A stretch of DNA of 64,000 nt from NCBI GenBank assembly GCA_947683625.1, contig CANTUR010000349.1:124001-188000 (forward strand), in the 5' to 3' direction. A program made the position numbers and the translations under genes. The stretch comes from Mallotus nudiflorus (Eukaryota > Streptophyta > Magnoliopsida > Malpighiales > Euphorbiaceae). Below the pieces are notes generated by a model that made no database searches, had not been told where the DNA came from, and worked only from the letters and a program-made list of their open reading frames with translations. Shown here piece by piece: positions 46,150 to 57,390 of this stretch; position 1 is the stretch's first letter; every line of letters begins with the position of its first letter.

Positions 46150-47947
46150 ATGAGTTTAAAACATCTTCTAGAGATTGAGATTTAAGGATTGAAGTGGATT
46201 TGGCACTGAAAGAAGTAGCTTCGAAAGTAGATTTCTATTTAATGGATTAAGGACCCTTAGGAGCAGACTTAGTAGCAGCATCTTCAGTAGCAGCTAGCTG
46301 TGCTAGATCATTAGGAGTTATCTTATCTAGATTAAAAAAATCTAAGTCTGAACGCTGAGCCGACAGTACCCTCTAACACTCAAATTTATAAGCCTTGAGA
46401 AATCCCTTCACCATCTTCTAATAGGTTCTCAAGTCGTCGCTCTAGGATTTCTTTGCATTGGCTAACTCCTTTTTTAGGGTTTCGAGCTTAGCATCTTACA
46501 TCTCAATCCTTGATGTGAACTGTGCTTATAAATGCTCAAGCTCTTAGACCTTCTTCAAGCTTGCTTTAATTTTTGACTTGAACTTTGCGCTATCGGTTTT
46601 AACAAGCTCTATGGCATGTTTTGCCACATCCAACTTCTTCTCATAATTAATCATAATTGTCCCAACCTCAACCTCCTTGATATTGTACTCACTCTGAAGG
46701 ATAAAATGATTATCCTTCGCTAGCAGTAGCCCTTGAGCCATCTAATAGATAAGTATAGAAAATCAAAAGACAGATACATCCTGGAAATGAATATTGCAGC
46801 AAAAGATCATACAAGTTACTTCTAAGGCATGGGCAATCAACGAGTTGAATAGCTCATTCCTTCCCTTATCTTGTCACCTTTGGATGTCATATAGCAATCG
46901 CAGAAACTCAACATAATGATCCCTAACTTGTGGATTTAAGATGCTACCAAGCTTTTCCTTGGATAAGATCCATTTTTTCGGATCTGAGCAATCGATGAAC
47001 TTGGGACACTTAATAAACACCTCCTCTCTGAGCTGTTCCTTATCACCTATCTCCTTACTTTAGGAGTGCTTCTTAATAAGCTCAGATGCATCCTTTTGAG
47101 TATCACCAACCATACTTTTACCTTTGTCACTCGAGTATGGATCAACATAAGCCTTTAAGATCTTCACATCTCAAGCAGGTTATTCAGTCAGATGCGCCAC
47201 TTGCTCCTCATCTAAAAAGATTCTGCCTGCAAAAGTGAAATATTTAGCCATCTATAAATAAAAAAAACATAAGTCAAAATATATCTTCAAAATCTCAGAA
47301 CTTATCACTAACATTTATAAGCTCAGGGTAGACTCTCCAAAGGTATCTCTGAGATAGATTCTCAACTGATGTTCCATCGGGTATACCATGGATATAAAGC
47401 CTCAACACCAACTTATTATCTTTTTCGGATAACCTTGGAGGGTGCTTCACTTTATACGACCAGATATTAATGAAATCCGATGGATGCTCAACTATAAAAA
47501 ATTAATGCCTCCATTTCTTATGATAGTCTGAAAGCTTAAAAAAATAATAGTTCAGAATAACTGATAAAGAAAACATCAACTCTCCTTTTTTCTTATTCAG
47601 GATATACATATATCTAAGCATGTCTAGATTCATCTCGCTACCCTCCCTATGCATTAACTCTAAATTCAATAACTATTAAGGTGAAGTTGTCCGAGAGCTA
47701 TGTTATATCTATTTAAGAAATTGCTAATGAAAGGGTCCAAGGGAAATTTCAACCCACCTTCTAACTGATTAAAGTAAATCACTAGTTTCTGCCAGTCTAA
47801 AAGAGGGGTATGAGCCTTGAAGTTCTTATCTACAGTATGTAAGACGAAATCTTAGGGAATGCTAAAACATCTTTTATACTATTTAAGCATGTTATCATCT
47901 ATCCTAGATACAAATAGATTTGAAATAACTTGCTCTCGTGGAGCCAT
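46150..47947 (-). pseudogene. Antisense three-exon gene inside element A (gypsy-type transposon N-domain plus coiled coil)
   Basis: Minus strand, opposite to A's gag-pol. Exon 1 (47947-47313) starts MAPREQVISNLFVSRIDDNM and includes GGLKFPLDPFISNFLNRYNI and ALGQLHLNS, resembling the 'putative gypsy type transposon' N-terminal domain (LPLHPFV...LAPGQL.PN.W). It ends RYLWRVYPELIN at a GTTAGTG donor. Exon 2 (47226-46820) begins GRIFLDEEQVAHLTE after TTTTGCAG and contains DPKKWILSKEKLGSI; it ends NSLIAHALE at GTAACTT. Exon 3 (from 46741, after TATTAG) reads MAQGLLLAKDNHFILQSEYN and a Lys/Glu-rich, coiled-coil-like tail. Several stops. Such extra genes are known in Tat elements; function is unknown. 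Confidence 0.62.
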
Positions 47948-48371
47948 GGGTCCTATCAAGCAAAAATAAAGAAGGAAGGAGATAGAAAGGGTACGAGACT
48001 TCACCTGAAAAGAAAAGGAAGAACGTAAATCTGCAAAAAACACTTGAAAGAAAGCTAGTGAGAAGAAGGCAGCAAAAAAGCAAAAGTAAGGCTAAGTAAA
48101 AGGATTGGCCTATTTAAGAAGGAGCGAAAAGTTATAGAATGACCATTACTGCCCTTACGGTTACTTACATCTCTCTCATGCAACATCAAGGGTATTTTGG
48201 GGAAAAGAAAAGCCCACTAATCAAGCAGTGATCATTATGGTAGCCAAAACATTTTATCTTCTAACACATAAATAGATGTGATAGTTACATGATTCAAAAT
48301 TTAAAAGAATATCAAAAGACATAGTGGTTGATAATCCCGCTCATCCTGCTGCTAGCTGTCCTTTTTATTGG

Positions 48372-48645
48372 CACTCGGGTTGTACTTCTAATGCATTGAG
48401 CATCTAACTTCAATAACTGAAACTGGCACCCTCAGGTCACTTTGATAGTACTGAGGTTCAACACTCAGGCCGCACTTCTAATGTATTAAGCATCTGAGTC
48501 TAGTGACTAAAGCTAGCACCCTCAGGTTGCTTCAATAGTACTAATGTTCAACACTTGGGCTATACTTCTAATGCACCGAGATTCTACGACACTCGGGTCA
48601 TCCTTCTAATGCACCGAGCATCAAAACTTCAGTGACAGTGAGTTC
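48372..48645 (+). repeat. 90-bp tandem repeat in element A 3' region
   Basis: Units start CACTCGGG at 48372, CACTCAGG at 48462 and CACTTGGG at 48552, exactly 90 bases apart, each with ACTTCTAATGCA(T/C)(T/C)GAG. A partial fourth starts near 48589. It lies between the antisense gene's 5' end and the polypurine tract, the same location as the minisatellite of element C. 47948-48371 upstream holds no recognisable gene. Confidence 0.85.
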
Positions 48646-48928
48646 CATCAGGTCATTTTATAATATTGATGGGTTAATCCTTCGGGACATTTTATAAACA
48701 CTAAGCATCTTGAAGTCCAGCTAGCATCTTCACATCCTGATTAGCACTGTAATCTCAAGACATTTCTTTCTCTGTGATTAAGGCTGGTCACCTCAGCTCA
48801 TCCTTCTACATCAGATGCAATTACACAAGCAGTCTCTCTCCAGGTAGAGGAATCAATTTTTTAAATTATTCATCACATCATATTTATCAGACCTAGATAC
48901 ATTTGACATAAATATTCGAACATACTTT

Positions 48929-48941
48929 CGAGGGGGACTCT
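48929..48941 (+). other. Element A polypurine tract
   Basis: CGAGGGGGACTCT immediately precedes the 3' LTR start TGATACCCC. Confidence 0.8.
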
Positions 48942-49245
48942 TGATACCCCTTATATGTATTCCTATATTAATAAGGGCTTATTTTCTTATGCAAGAGTTA
49001 CTTATAGACAAAGAATCCAATTAAAGAGGAAAAAGTATTTTCAATTAATGAGACTCTCAGATAGGAAGCAATACTCTCCAAATAGGCACAAGACCTTCAT
49101 AAAAAAGGAATCCTATTCCTCTAAGGTTTGAGCATCACTATCCCTATAAATAGGACCTAATATCCCTCATTCTCATTCATTATATCTCTCATACTCTTTT
49201 CTCTCTTTATCTCTCTAAACTCCCTTTCTATATTCTTTGACTTAG
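48942..49245 (+). repeat. Element A 3' LTR, first part
   Basis: Starts TGATACCCC and aligns with 8005-8312 up to ...TTTGACTTAG, where E is inserted. It continues at 55203. Confidence 0.88.
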
Positions 49246-50786
49246 TGTTACGACCCAAACTAGGGAGTCATGATCGGCACTAAGGAAAGAGAATTCTTTC
49301 GAATCCAAAACCCATAGAAAGCCTTAAAAATAAAAACACACGCAATAATAATATAAAAATATGCCAGAATTAAAACTTTATTTAATATAAAAACAAATCT
49401 TAATATCATACATAATAAAAATATTTTCATACAATATTCTGATACAAAACTCAAACCAACTACAACACTCCTAGCATAATAACACTACTACTGCAGTTTC
49501 TAGAATATAACAAGAGTTCGGATATAAAGTTTATATAGTCTAGCCGGGGCTGAAGAAGACCAGTGTAAAGTACTACTAGGGAGGTTTAAAGAAGAATAAG
49601 TTCCTGAAAAAAAAATATTGAGAGGAGTTAAACCTCATTGAGTGAATTATTATAATATATATACATGCAACCTAAAGTCATATACAATCAAGAATCAGTA
49701 TAATCATATACATTTACATGCATTTCACACAAGCGCTAAAATCCGCTTTTATATAATAATAAATGCAAAAAAAGTTTATTTAAGTGAAGGATCAAATAGA
49801 ACTCTAAAAATATTCGCAACCCCAATCATAAAACTCTCTAGCCATGCAGGCTTATTTAATTCCAAAGTAATTTTCTTATTCTATTTTTGGACAGTAGACT
49901 GGCCCTGAGATACTAAGTCAACCGAGCTCCCGCAGTCTCACTATCAGTGTGATTGGCCCCGAGACACTAGGTCAACCGAGCTCCCGCAATCACACTACTC
50001 ACTCACTAAAATTCTCATTAATCAATCAATTGGATATCTCCTCAAATAAATCTCATAATGACAAATCCTAAGTCTAACACACTGGTACGTACACAGTCTT
50101 AGTGTAGCCCACTAGGTAGCACGTTCTACTGTCATCCTTCAATTAAATCATATAATTGTTGGAAAATAATAAATACATAATTAAAACATAATGGCATCCA
50201 TTTTATAAAGAAATATACCAATTATATCCCAAATATATACCAAGCATATACTAAAAATATTCCAACTATATATGCCACATATATACCAAAATATACCAAA
50301 AATATACTAAATCATTTAATAAAATAATTCATGTTTTAAACATATTATGGAAATATGGATGCTCATAATCATGTATTTTATATGCAATACATATATAAAA
50401 TAATAACTCATAGGTTTGCGCTCTTCTAGACAGACTCGACGAGACTGGTCTGATGCCTTGGTCTCGGTACAATTATAATAAATAAATAATAATAATAAAT
50501 ATTAGAATTGAATACCTAATTCATACTTCTAGAAATTCTAAAGAAAGACTCGATCTAAGACACGACTTAACCAAAAACCAAAACTCATGATTGACCAGAC
50601 GTCACGTTTTACGAGATTTCTACCAAAAATTCGGCAAAGTCTCCTCTATAAAATGGATATCTCTCTACTAAAAGTATAGTTGATCCCGTAATCAAACACA
50701 CTTCTAAAATCACAAATACACAACACCTCGGGTTGGGACCCCGAACTACATAATTTCCCAACCGAGGATCACGTTACACAATAAAA

Positions 50787-50787
<1 letters not shown>

Positions 50788-50855
<68 letters not shown>
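50788..50855. repeat. (AAT)n microsatellite, about 68 bp
   Basis: A pure trinucleotide run in solo LTR E, at a different LTR position from the tracts in element B. Confidence 0.95.
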
Positions 50856-51921
50856 CATTAAAATCCATAAACATCAATAATAAACCACAATATAATATAT
50901 TTATATAACAAAAAACTTAAAGCTAATTATTTTTCCAAATTAGTTAATAAAATCTCAAATAAATTATATAATATTAATAAAAATCCATTTTTCAATTATT
51001 CAAAATTAATAGCAAAATTCACAATTAATTATTTAAATAGTTTAAATATATAATAAATATATTTAAAAATTCATTTAATCATAAAAATAGTAAATAACTT
51101 TCTTATTTGAATATATTTTTGAAAATTATTATTAATTAGTTAAAAATAGTAAATAATTCGTAAAAATTATTTTAATACTATTTATTATCCCAAAATTATT
51201 CAAAACATACTAATTAACCATAATTTTAATTAAAACACCAAATTCACTAATTTATATTAATTTTTCACATAAACTTTCAAAAATTCATAGTAAATAATCG
51301 GAACATAATTTTCATAAACTTCCTTTACAAACTATATTTCAAATAATCTAAAAAATTTATTAAAAACAAAAAGATTATCAGGCGAGGGTCACCGGAACAG
51401 TGATTCACCGAAAAATTCAAACCTCAAAAATCAAATAATTCAAAAAAATTTCAACAAAAATATATTTACATAGATTAAGCTAAACAAAACAACTTTTCTA
51501 AAGACAATTAGCTTAAATCACAAGAAAATAAGCTCAAAAAAATTTAAAAGTAAAATTAACCTAAATAAAAACTTGAAGAAAACTTAATATCTACACATTC
51601 TAAGCTTAAATTAAGCTTAGAATTGGCTTGCCTAGGGCATGAGGATCTAAACAAGCCTGGGAACACAAGCTTTGGCCACCGGTGATGAATGAACCTCTGT
51701 TGCTGCTACTATTGTTCTGGTTGTTTCCATTGTCTGGCTGGCATGTTGGACGTGGCGGAAGGGAGAGGAGGTGATGATGGTGGGTGGTGGTGCCAGCGGG
51801 GCTGGGGTGGTCTACGCAGAAACTAGGAAGCAAGGGAAGAAAAAAGAAGAAGAAAAAGAAAAGAAAAGAAAAGAAAGGGAAGAAGGAAAAAAGGAATTCT
51901 GAAAAATTTTGATCCTGACCC

Positions 51922-51959
<38 letters not shown>

Positions 51960-52134
51960 TAATCATTAACATATATATATACATATATATAATACACCAC
52001 ATAAACACATGCATAAATAATAATAATAATAATAATAACTTCCAAATAAATCCTCTACGTAACAAAATATTTCAAATAAATTAATAAATACTATTCACAA
52101 ATAATTATAATATATAAATATTTTAAAATATTAT

Positions 52135-55100
52135 TGTAATGATCCTGTATTTTAAATAATATAAAATTATTTTGAGATATGTAGTGATAATAAAATTTTA
52201 AATTTTATTTATATATTATTGTTATTATTTGTGAATATTATCCATTTATTTCATTCTAAATATTTTATTTATGTAAAATAATTATTTTGTGAGTTATTAT
52301 TTTAGATAGTATTATTATTTATATTGTTATTATTATTTAATTAAGGTTAATGTTAATGTTATTGTTGTGTTATTATTATTGTATGGTTGTGTGTTTATGT
52401 GTGTGTATATATATATATATGTGGTTAGTAAGTTAGTTAAATACATACATATATATATATAATAAAAGTTGGTCAAAAGTACCTCATGTGGTCAACCACC
52501 CATCCTTCCCTTCCATTTTAATTTCTTTCCTTTTCCTTGTTTATTTTCTTTCTTCTTCCTGCGTTATACAACAACCAATCAGCAGCCCTAAGCAACCAGC
52601 CATCACCACCATCATCTCTTCTTCTTCCTCTCATCCTCATCGTCACGTGAGCATCGCCTGGAGCACGCCGGAGCCGTTGAAGCCGAAGGTGACCGTGAGA
52701 TTGCCATTTTTTTTGGTAGCTTTTCCGGTCACTTCAGCTCCTCATTCCAGTGTTGATTGACTCCTCTTGGATCTATGAGTTCATATCTAAGCTCCTTTTA
52801 AGTTTAAACTCTCTAGATTTTAAGTTATGTCCAAGTTTAATTTAGGTGACATTAGGGTTTCGAATTTTTTTTCAAATTATTGACTTTGATTCATGAATTT
52901 TTTTTTGAGAATGTGTTTGTGTATATCTCAATCTACTCAACTATATTTTTAGTTTATTTTTTTGAATTAATTTGAATTATGGGTATTTTTTTATTATTTT
53001 AATATTAAAATATTCAATTTTTTATAATTATGTTAATTAATTAATTTAATGGAAATTTAGTTAAATTAGTGTTATTAATTTTAGTTAATAATTTTAGAAT
53101 TATTAAAATAATTTTTAGTGAATTTATATAATTTTTGAGAATATTATTAGTATTATGTGAATTTTGTATATATAGGTTAATTGTGTATTTTTTTTGAAAT
53201 TATAGTTAAATAATATGATTTAAATGATTTTAGAATTATAAAGGGTATTAAAATGATTTTTATAAATTATTTATTATTTTTAACTAATTAATACTAATTT
53301 TCAAAAATTATATTCAAATAATATATATTATTTACTATTTTAGTGATTAAATTTATTGTTAATTAATTTTATTATATAATTAGGTTATTTGAGTATATAA
53401 AAGTTAATTTTATTATTATATGTGGAATTATGGAACAATTGGATTTTTATTAATATTATATTATTATTTGAGATTTTTATTTAATTGTTGTGAAAAGAAT
53501 TATATTTAGTGATTTAATGTTTAAATGTATAATATTTTGGTATTTTATGGAATTTAATGATTTTTAATATATTTATTATTTTATATTGATTTTTGAAAAT
53601 TGTGAACCTCGATTAGGAATATGTGCAGTTTGGAATTCCAACCCGAGGTGTTGAGTTTTGTGGTAATTAGAAGTGTATTTTTCTTGCAGGATCGGCTCTA
53701 CTATCAGTAGAGATGTGTTCATTTTACAGAGGAGGTTCTGCAGAATTTTCGATAAAATTCTTGTAAAACGTGACGTTGGGTCGATCCTGAATTTCTGTTT
53801 GTTTGAGTTTTGAATTCTTAGATCGAGTATTTCTTTAGAATTCTTAGAAGTATAAGTAAGAAATTATTCTGATTATTATTATTATTATTTATTTTCTAGT
53901 TACGCTGAGACCGAGGCCTATCGGACCAGGCCTATCGGACCAGGCCCGTCGAGTCAGTCTCGTGGAGCACAAACTTATGAGTTATTATTCTATATATACA
54001 TTGCATATAGAATGCATGCTTTTGAGAATCCATGTTTTTATTATGTTTTGATATGAATTATTACGTTAAATGAAGAAGTATATTTTTGGTATACTTTAGG
54101 TATATTTTTGGTATGTGTGTCATTTTACTTAGTTGCTTTAGTATATAACTTGTATATATGTGACATATCCATATTAGCATGTTTTAGTATATATATTCAG
54201 TATGTTTGTCATATATTCAACATATGCATTTAGTATATTTTTAGTATATTTATAGTACACGTTTAGTATATAAGTGATATATCCTTTTTAAATAAATGTC
54301 ACTTGTATTTTAATTATGCATTTTACTATTTTCCATAATTATAAGAATGATTTGAAGGATAGCAGTAGAACATGCTACCTAGTGGGCTACGCTAGGACTG
54401 TTGCGCGACAGTACGATAGAATTAGGTTGAGAATATGATATTGTTTTTGAGATATTGATTTTGGGAAAGACTAATTGTGGATCCTCGGTTGACTGAGTGT
54501 ACTCGGGGCCAGTCTACTACCTTAAGTTGGAAAAAAATTAATACTTGGAGTTTTGATTAAGCCTTTTGGCTATTGATTATTATGTTGAGGTTGCGAACCA
54601 TTAAGATTCTACTCTGGTCCTTCAATTACAATAATTTTATGCATATTATATATATATATATAATGAATTTTAGCATCTATATGAAATGTCTGTGTATATG
54701 TATATATATACTGATGTCTGATTGTATATGTTTTACATTGCATGTATATATATTATAATAATTCACTCAGTGAGGTCTGACTCCCTTAAATATTTTTTTT
54801 AGGAGATTCTTCGTCGTCAGACCTCAGTAGTAAATCTATATGTCGTACTTCTTCAGTCCCGGCTAGATTATATAAATTATTTATCTGAACTTTATTGTAT
54901 TTTAGAATACTGTAGTAGTAGCGCTTTGTATTTGTAGAATTTTTTTTTTTTGTAAGAGATCTTCCTCTGAATATTGTATGAAAATATTTTACTTTATGAA
55001 ATGACATTTAAATTTTAATTCTAGTGTATTTTTATTTATTATTGTATGTGTATTTTATTTTTAAGGCTTGCTACAGGTTCCGGATTCGAAAAAATTTTCA

Positions 55101-55142
55101 TTTTCTAGAGCCGTTCATGATTTACGAATTTGGATCGTGACA
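52135..55142 (+). mobile_element. Solo LTR F (Tekay-type, 3.0 kb), + strand
   Basis: Begins TGTAATGATCC and ends GGATCGTGACA, flanked by ATTAT at 52130-52134 and 55143-55147. It reads in the opposite direction to B, D and E and is inserted in E. It contains a TATA-rich segment (52440-52470) then a CT-rich leader, the conserved foldable block (53682-53790), an (ATT)n relic (53875-53892) at the position of B's microsatellite, and the terminal AAGGCTTGCTACAGGTTCCGG. An open frame of 90 codons at 52488-52760 lies in the leader and is not recognised as a protein family. Confidence 0.9.
53682..53792 (+). other. Conserved foldable block in long Tekay LTRs
   Basis: In F, CAGGATCG (53687-53694) can pair with CGATCCTG (53782-53789). 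CTCTACT-ATC-AGTAGAG (53696-53712) forms a perfect 7-bp hairpin, and TTTTAC (53722-53727) can pair with GTAAAA (53763-53768). Homologous blocks occur in D (about 37985-38085), B (32905-33000, 44145-44240) and E (50598-50700). D keeps the hairpin with an extra C-G pair. It could be an RNA signal of the retrotransposon; function is inferred only. Confidence 0.5.
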
Positions 55143-55202
55143 ATTATTAACATTACATATCTTAAAATATTTTTTAATAAATTAAAATAAAGGACCATTA
55201 TA

Positions 55203-55290
55203 ATTAGGTATTGAAAAATTAGTAGAAATTCTTTTCATCTTTCACCTTATCCTTCTTTAATTCTTTATTGGCTCATACTCGGAGTTTTCA
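55203..55290 (+). repeat. Element A 3' LTR, second part
   Basis: Aligns with 8308-8396 of the 5' LTR, for example ATCTTTCACCTTATCC against ACCTCTCACCTTGCCC and GGCTCATACTCGGAG against GGCTCAGACTTGGAG. Differences are mainly C/T and G/A, as expected for methylated, decaying repeats. It ends at CA (55290). Confidence 0.65.
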
Positions 55291-55720
55291 TAAAAAAAAA
55301 GTTATGGTAGGAATTGACAAGTTTCCGTACTTCTTTGGAGGCTGGAGAATAATAAGAAGAAGATGTCAGCTTGAACATCTTTTGTAGGAATACTGTAAAT
55401 GAGCAGTTATATGGTTTTTTTTTTTTTTTGAATTTTTTTTCTTACATTAATTGGGGGAGGGAAACATATTTTAAGAGACGTAGAATTTTGAATCTCATAC
55501 CTCGCAGGTGCTTGTGCAAGGAGCTTGGCCATTTGAGCCAAATTTCGCAGGCATGAGCAGTTATATGTTATTCATATATGTTCATGTGTTATTTGAGATT
55601 AGACTTGATAAAAGTTTGATCAATATGGTATATCAAAACTCATTTAATGAACGAGAGAGTCTTAAATTACGATAAAGTATGAGACTTCATGGACAAGTTT
55701 AAACAAAAATTTATGCATTA
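55291..55720 (+). pseudogene. UGT91-like copy 1, stop codon and 3' flank (right of element A)
   Basis: After the TAAAA duplication the sequence reads K-K-x-x-x-R-N-stop (TGA 55315-55317), then a 3' flank (ATTGACAAGTTTCCGTACTTC, ...GCTTGAACATCTTTTG) matching that of UGT copy 2 (60450-60520). The match continues after a SINE into 55568-55700 (compare AATGAACGAGAGAGTCTTAAATTAC with 60610-60640). This shows copies 1 and 2 arose by tandem duplication that included the 3' untranslated region. Confidence 0.75.
55414..55552 (-). mobile_element. tRNA-derived SINE
   Basis: A 139-bp insertion flanked by a perfect 15-bp duplication, ATGAGCAGTTATATG (55399-55413 and 55553-55567). On the minus strand it starts GCCTGCGAAATTTGGCTCAAATGGCC, with an A-box-like TGGCTCAAATGG. 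A B-box-like GAGATTCAAAATTC follows about 40 bases on, and the element ends in a poly-A tail (the T run at 55415-55430). Head, internal RNA polymerase III boxes, A-tail and long target duplication together identify a SINE. It sits in the 3' flank of UGT copy 1. Confidence 0.75.
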
Positions 55721-57390
55721 ATTTGTAATTTTGATGTATTAATTAATAGTTTGTACATATTTTTACTTGTAATAAATATAATTTTTTTAGAAATTCTTAT
55801 CAAAATAGAAATATAATTTTATTCAATATATATAATTTTATAGTAAATAATTTTTTAATAAAAATCCATAATTTATAGTTTATATATTTTAAATTTATTT
55901 AAACATATATATATATACAGACACACACACCTTAGTTTTCGTGTTAGACTCAGTCATGCATGTGAATGTGATTGTTTAGTGATTAATTAAACAGCTCGCA
56001 TTTGCCCACACTTCTAAGCTTCTGAATGTAAATTTATATTTTGTTAAATAAAAAATTTAAAAAGGATAAATATATAAATAATGTAAAATTTCTAAATTAG
56101 TATCTCTATCAGATTTACAGGTTAAGGTTTATAAGTTTTATTTTAATTTATAAATTGACTTAAATACTCTTTATAATATTAGATTCATTTTATATTTAAA
56201 AATTTATTTTTTCACTTATACATATATTAAAATATAAAAATATATATACTGAATGTTATTAAAATGAAATAAAATAAAAATAATATTATTTAAAAATAAA
56301 AATATTAAATTAATTTTTTAAATTTACCAAAAAAAATTACAATTTAACTAAAATAAAAATATATAATAAAATAATTTTTTAATAAATAAAAATTTTATTT
56401 AACTAAAATCATGAATAAAAAATTAAATTTAACCATTATAATTAATAAAATAAAAAATAATTAATCATTTCAGTTTAATATGATAATAAAAATACATTTT
56501 AAATTTCTTAAAATTTTTAAAAATAATTAGAATAAAAAGTAAATAAAAATTAATATAAAAGAAGGATATTTATATTATATTACAATTTAAAATAAGATAT
56601 ATAAATACTTTAATTTGTAAAATTTATTAGAAACATTATTTTTAAATTTTTTTTTGCAAATTTAAATAGTTAACTAAAAAAATAATTCAAATATCAAAAT
56701 AACAAAATTGAAAAAGTTTAGATATTATTTATTCATTTATCTAAAAAAAAAAAAACCTACACTTGATCTGTATCTTTGATGAATTTTTAATAGGTATCTT
56801 TGATGAGGCACAAGAAGAGGAGACCGATACTGAACCTAACCATTATCAACATGCGTAATTAATTAATAATTTTGGTCTGGTTACTTTTTTTTTTAGCACT
56901 GTCTTTTGTGTATAACCGTCCAACATGATTAGTTATAAGATATGAATATTTCAATTAGGAAGTGTTATTTCGTATCTATATTATTTAAATATTTTGATTT
57001 ATAAGATAAATATTTTAATTAAAATTTATTTTTTTGAATTTATATCTTTATTTTTGATATTCATGCTACGCTACCTCAATAATAGCGTTTATTATTATTT
57101 TTTTTTGTGGCCAAGTGTTGATGGCTTCTTATCATGTTTTTTTAGTTGTATTTGCAACTTAATATTTTGTTATTATTTTTTATAATATTTATATTTAAAT
57201 ATTTTTTCTAGTAATTCTAAAATGTGTCCTATATTTTGGAGAAATTCAGCCATTTTTTTTATGTAAAATTTGTTTGTAAAAATTAAAGTAACCATAAACT
57301 ACACTTATGTTTTGTATTAAAAATATTACTTTTTTGGAATAAAAAGGCTAGTAAAAAATGGTACATATATATCGTCGGTGCAGGTGGAGT
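55721..57390. other. AT-rich intergenic stretch
   Basis: No gene recognised. Long A/T-only runs (55790-55900, 56180-56720). GTATCTTTGATGA occurs twice (56771, 56794). The missing N-terminal half of UGT copy 2 would be expected near the end of this stretch but is absent, so a deletion is likely to have ended at about 57390. Confidence 0.4.

Larger units (their letters stand above)
49246..55202 (-). mobile_element. Solo LTR E (Tekay-type, ~2.9 kb), split by F
   Basis: Begins TGTTACGACCC (49246) and ends AGGACCATTATA (55202). Flanks are CTTAG (49241-49245) and ATTAG (55203-55207), one mismatch. The intact 5' LTR of A shows CTTAG at 8308-8312 as the original target. It shares LTR landmarks with B, D and F: GAATTCTTTCGAATCC, CCTCATTGAGTGAATT, TGGCCCTGAGATACTAAGTCA and CACGTTTTACGAG. 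F interrupts it at 52134. No internal retroviral genes are seen. Confidence 0.85.
8005..55290 (+). mobile_element. Element A: Tat-lineage Ty3-gypsy element, host of the nested stack
   Basis: With all nested insertions removed, A is a full-length element of about 12.5 kb: 5' LTR 8005-8396, gag-pol 8481-13790 continuing at 45706-46005, an antisense gene (47947-46150), 90-bp tandem repeats, a polypurine tract, and a 3' LTR 48942-49245 continuing at 55203-55290. B interrupts the integrase; E, with F inside it, interrupts the 3' LTR. Tat affiliation rests on the gag style, the extra RNase H after the normal one, and the antisense gene. The insertion target was the end of UGT copy 1. Heavy C-to-T-like divergence between the LTRs suggests A is the oldest layer. 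Confidence 0.85.

Noticed and set aside
48372..48645. CRISPR-like array
   Set aside because: Units are directly adjacent diverged 90-bp copies without spacers, in a plant retrotransposon.
8005..49245. Integrated plant pararetrovirus (caulimovirid) as the source of RT/RNase H
   Set aside because: LTRs with target duplications, integrase domains and gypsy-type gag are present, and no movement-protein or coat-protein text is seen.
52488..52760. 90-codon open frame in LTR F, and similar short frames in LTRs B (45067-45358) and E (51606-52065)
   Set aside because: They fall in the CT/GA-rich leader of the LTR, are dissimilar between copies at the protein level and run in either direction; low-complexity sequence explains them.
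54573..54758. Small membrane-protein-like frame in LTR F
   Set aside because: Made of (TATA)n-rich LTR sequence; the hydrophobicity is compositional.
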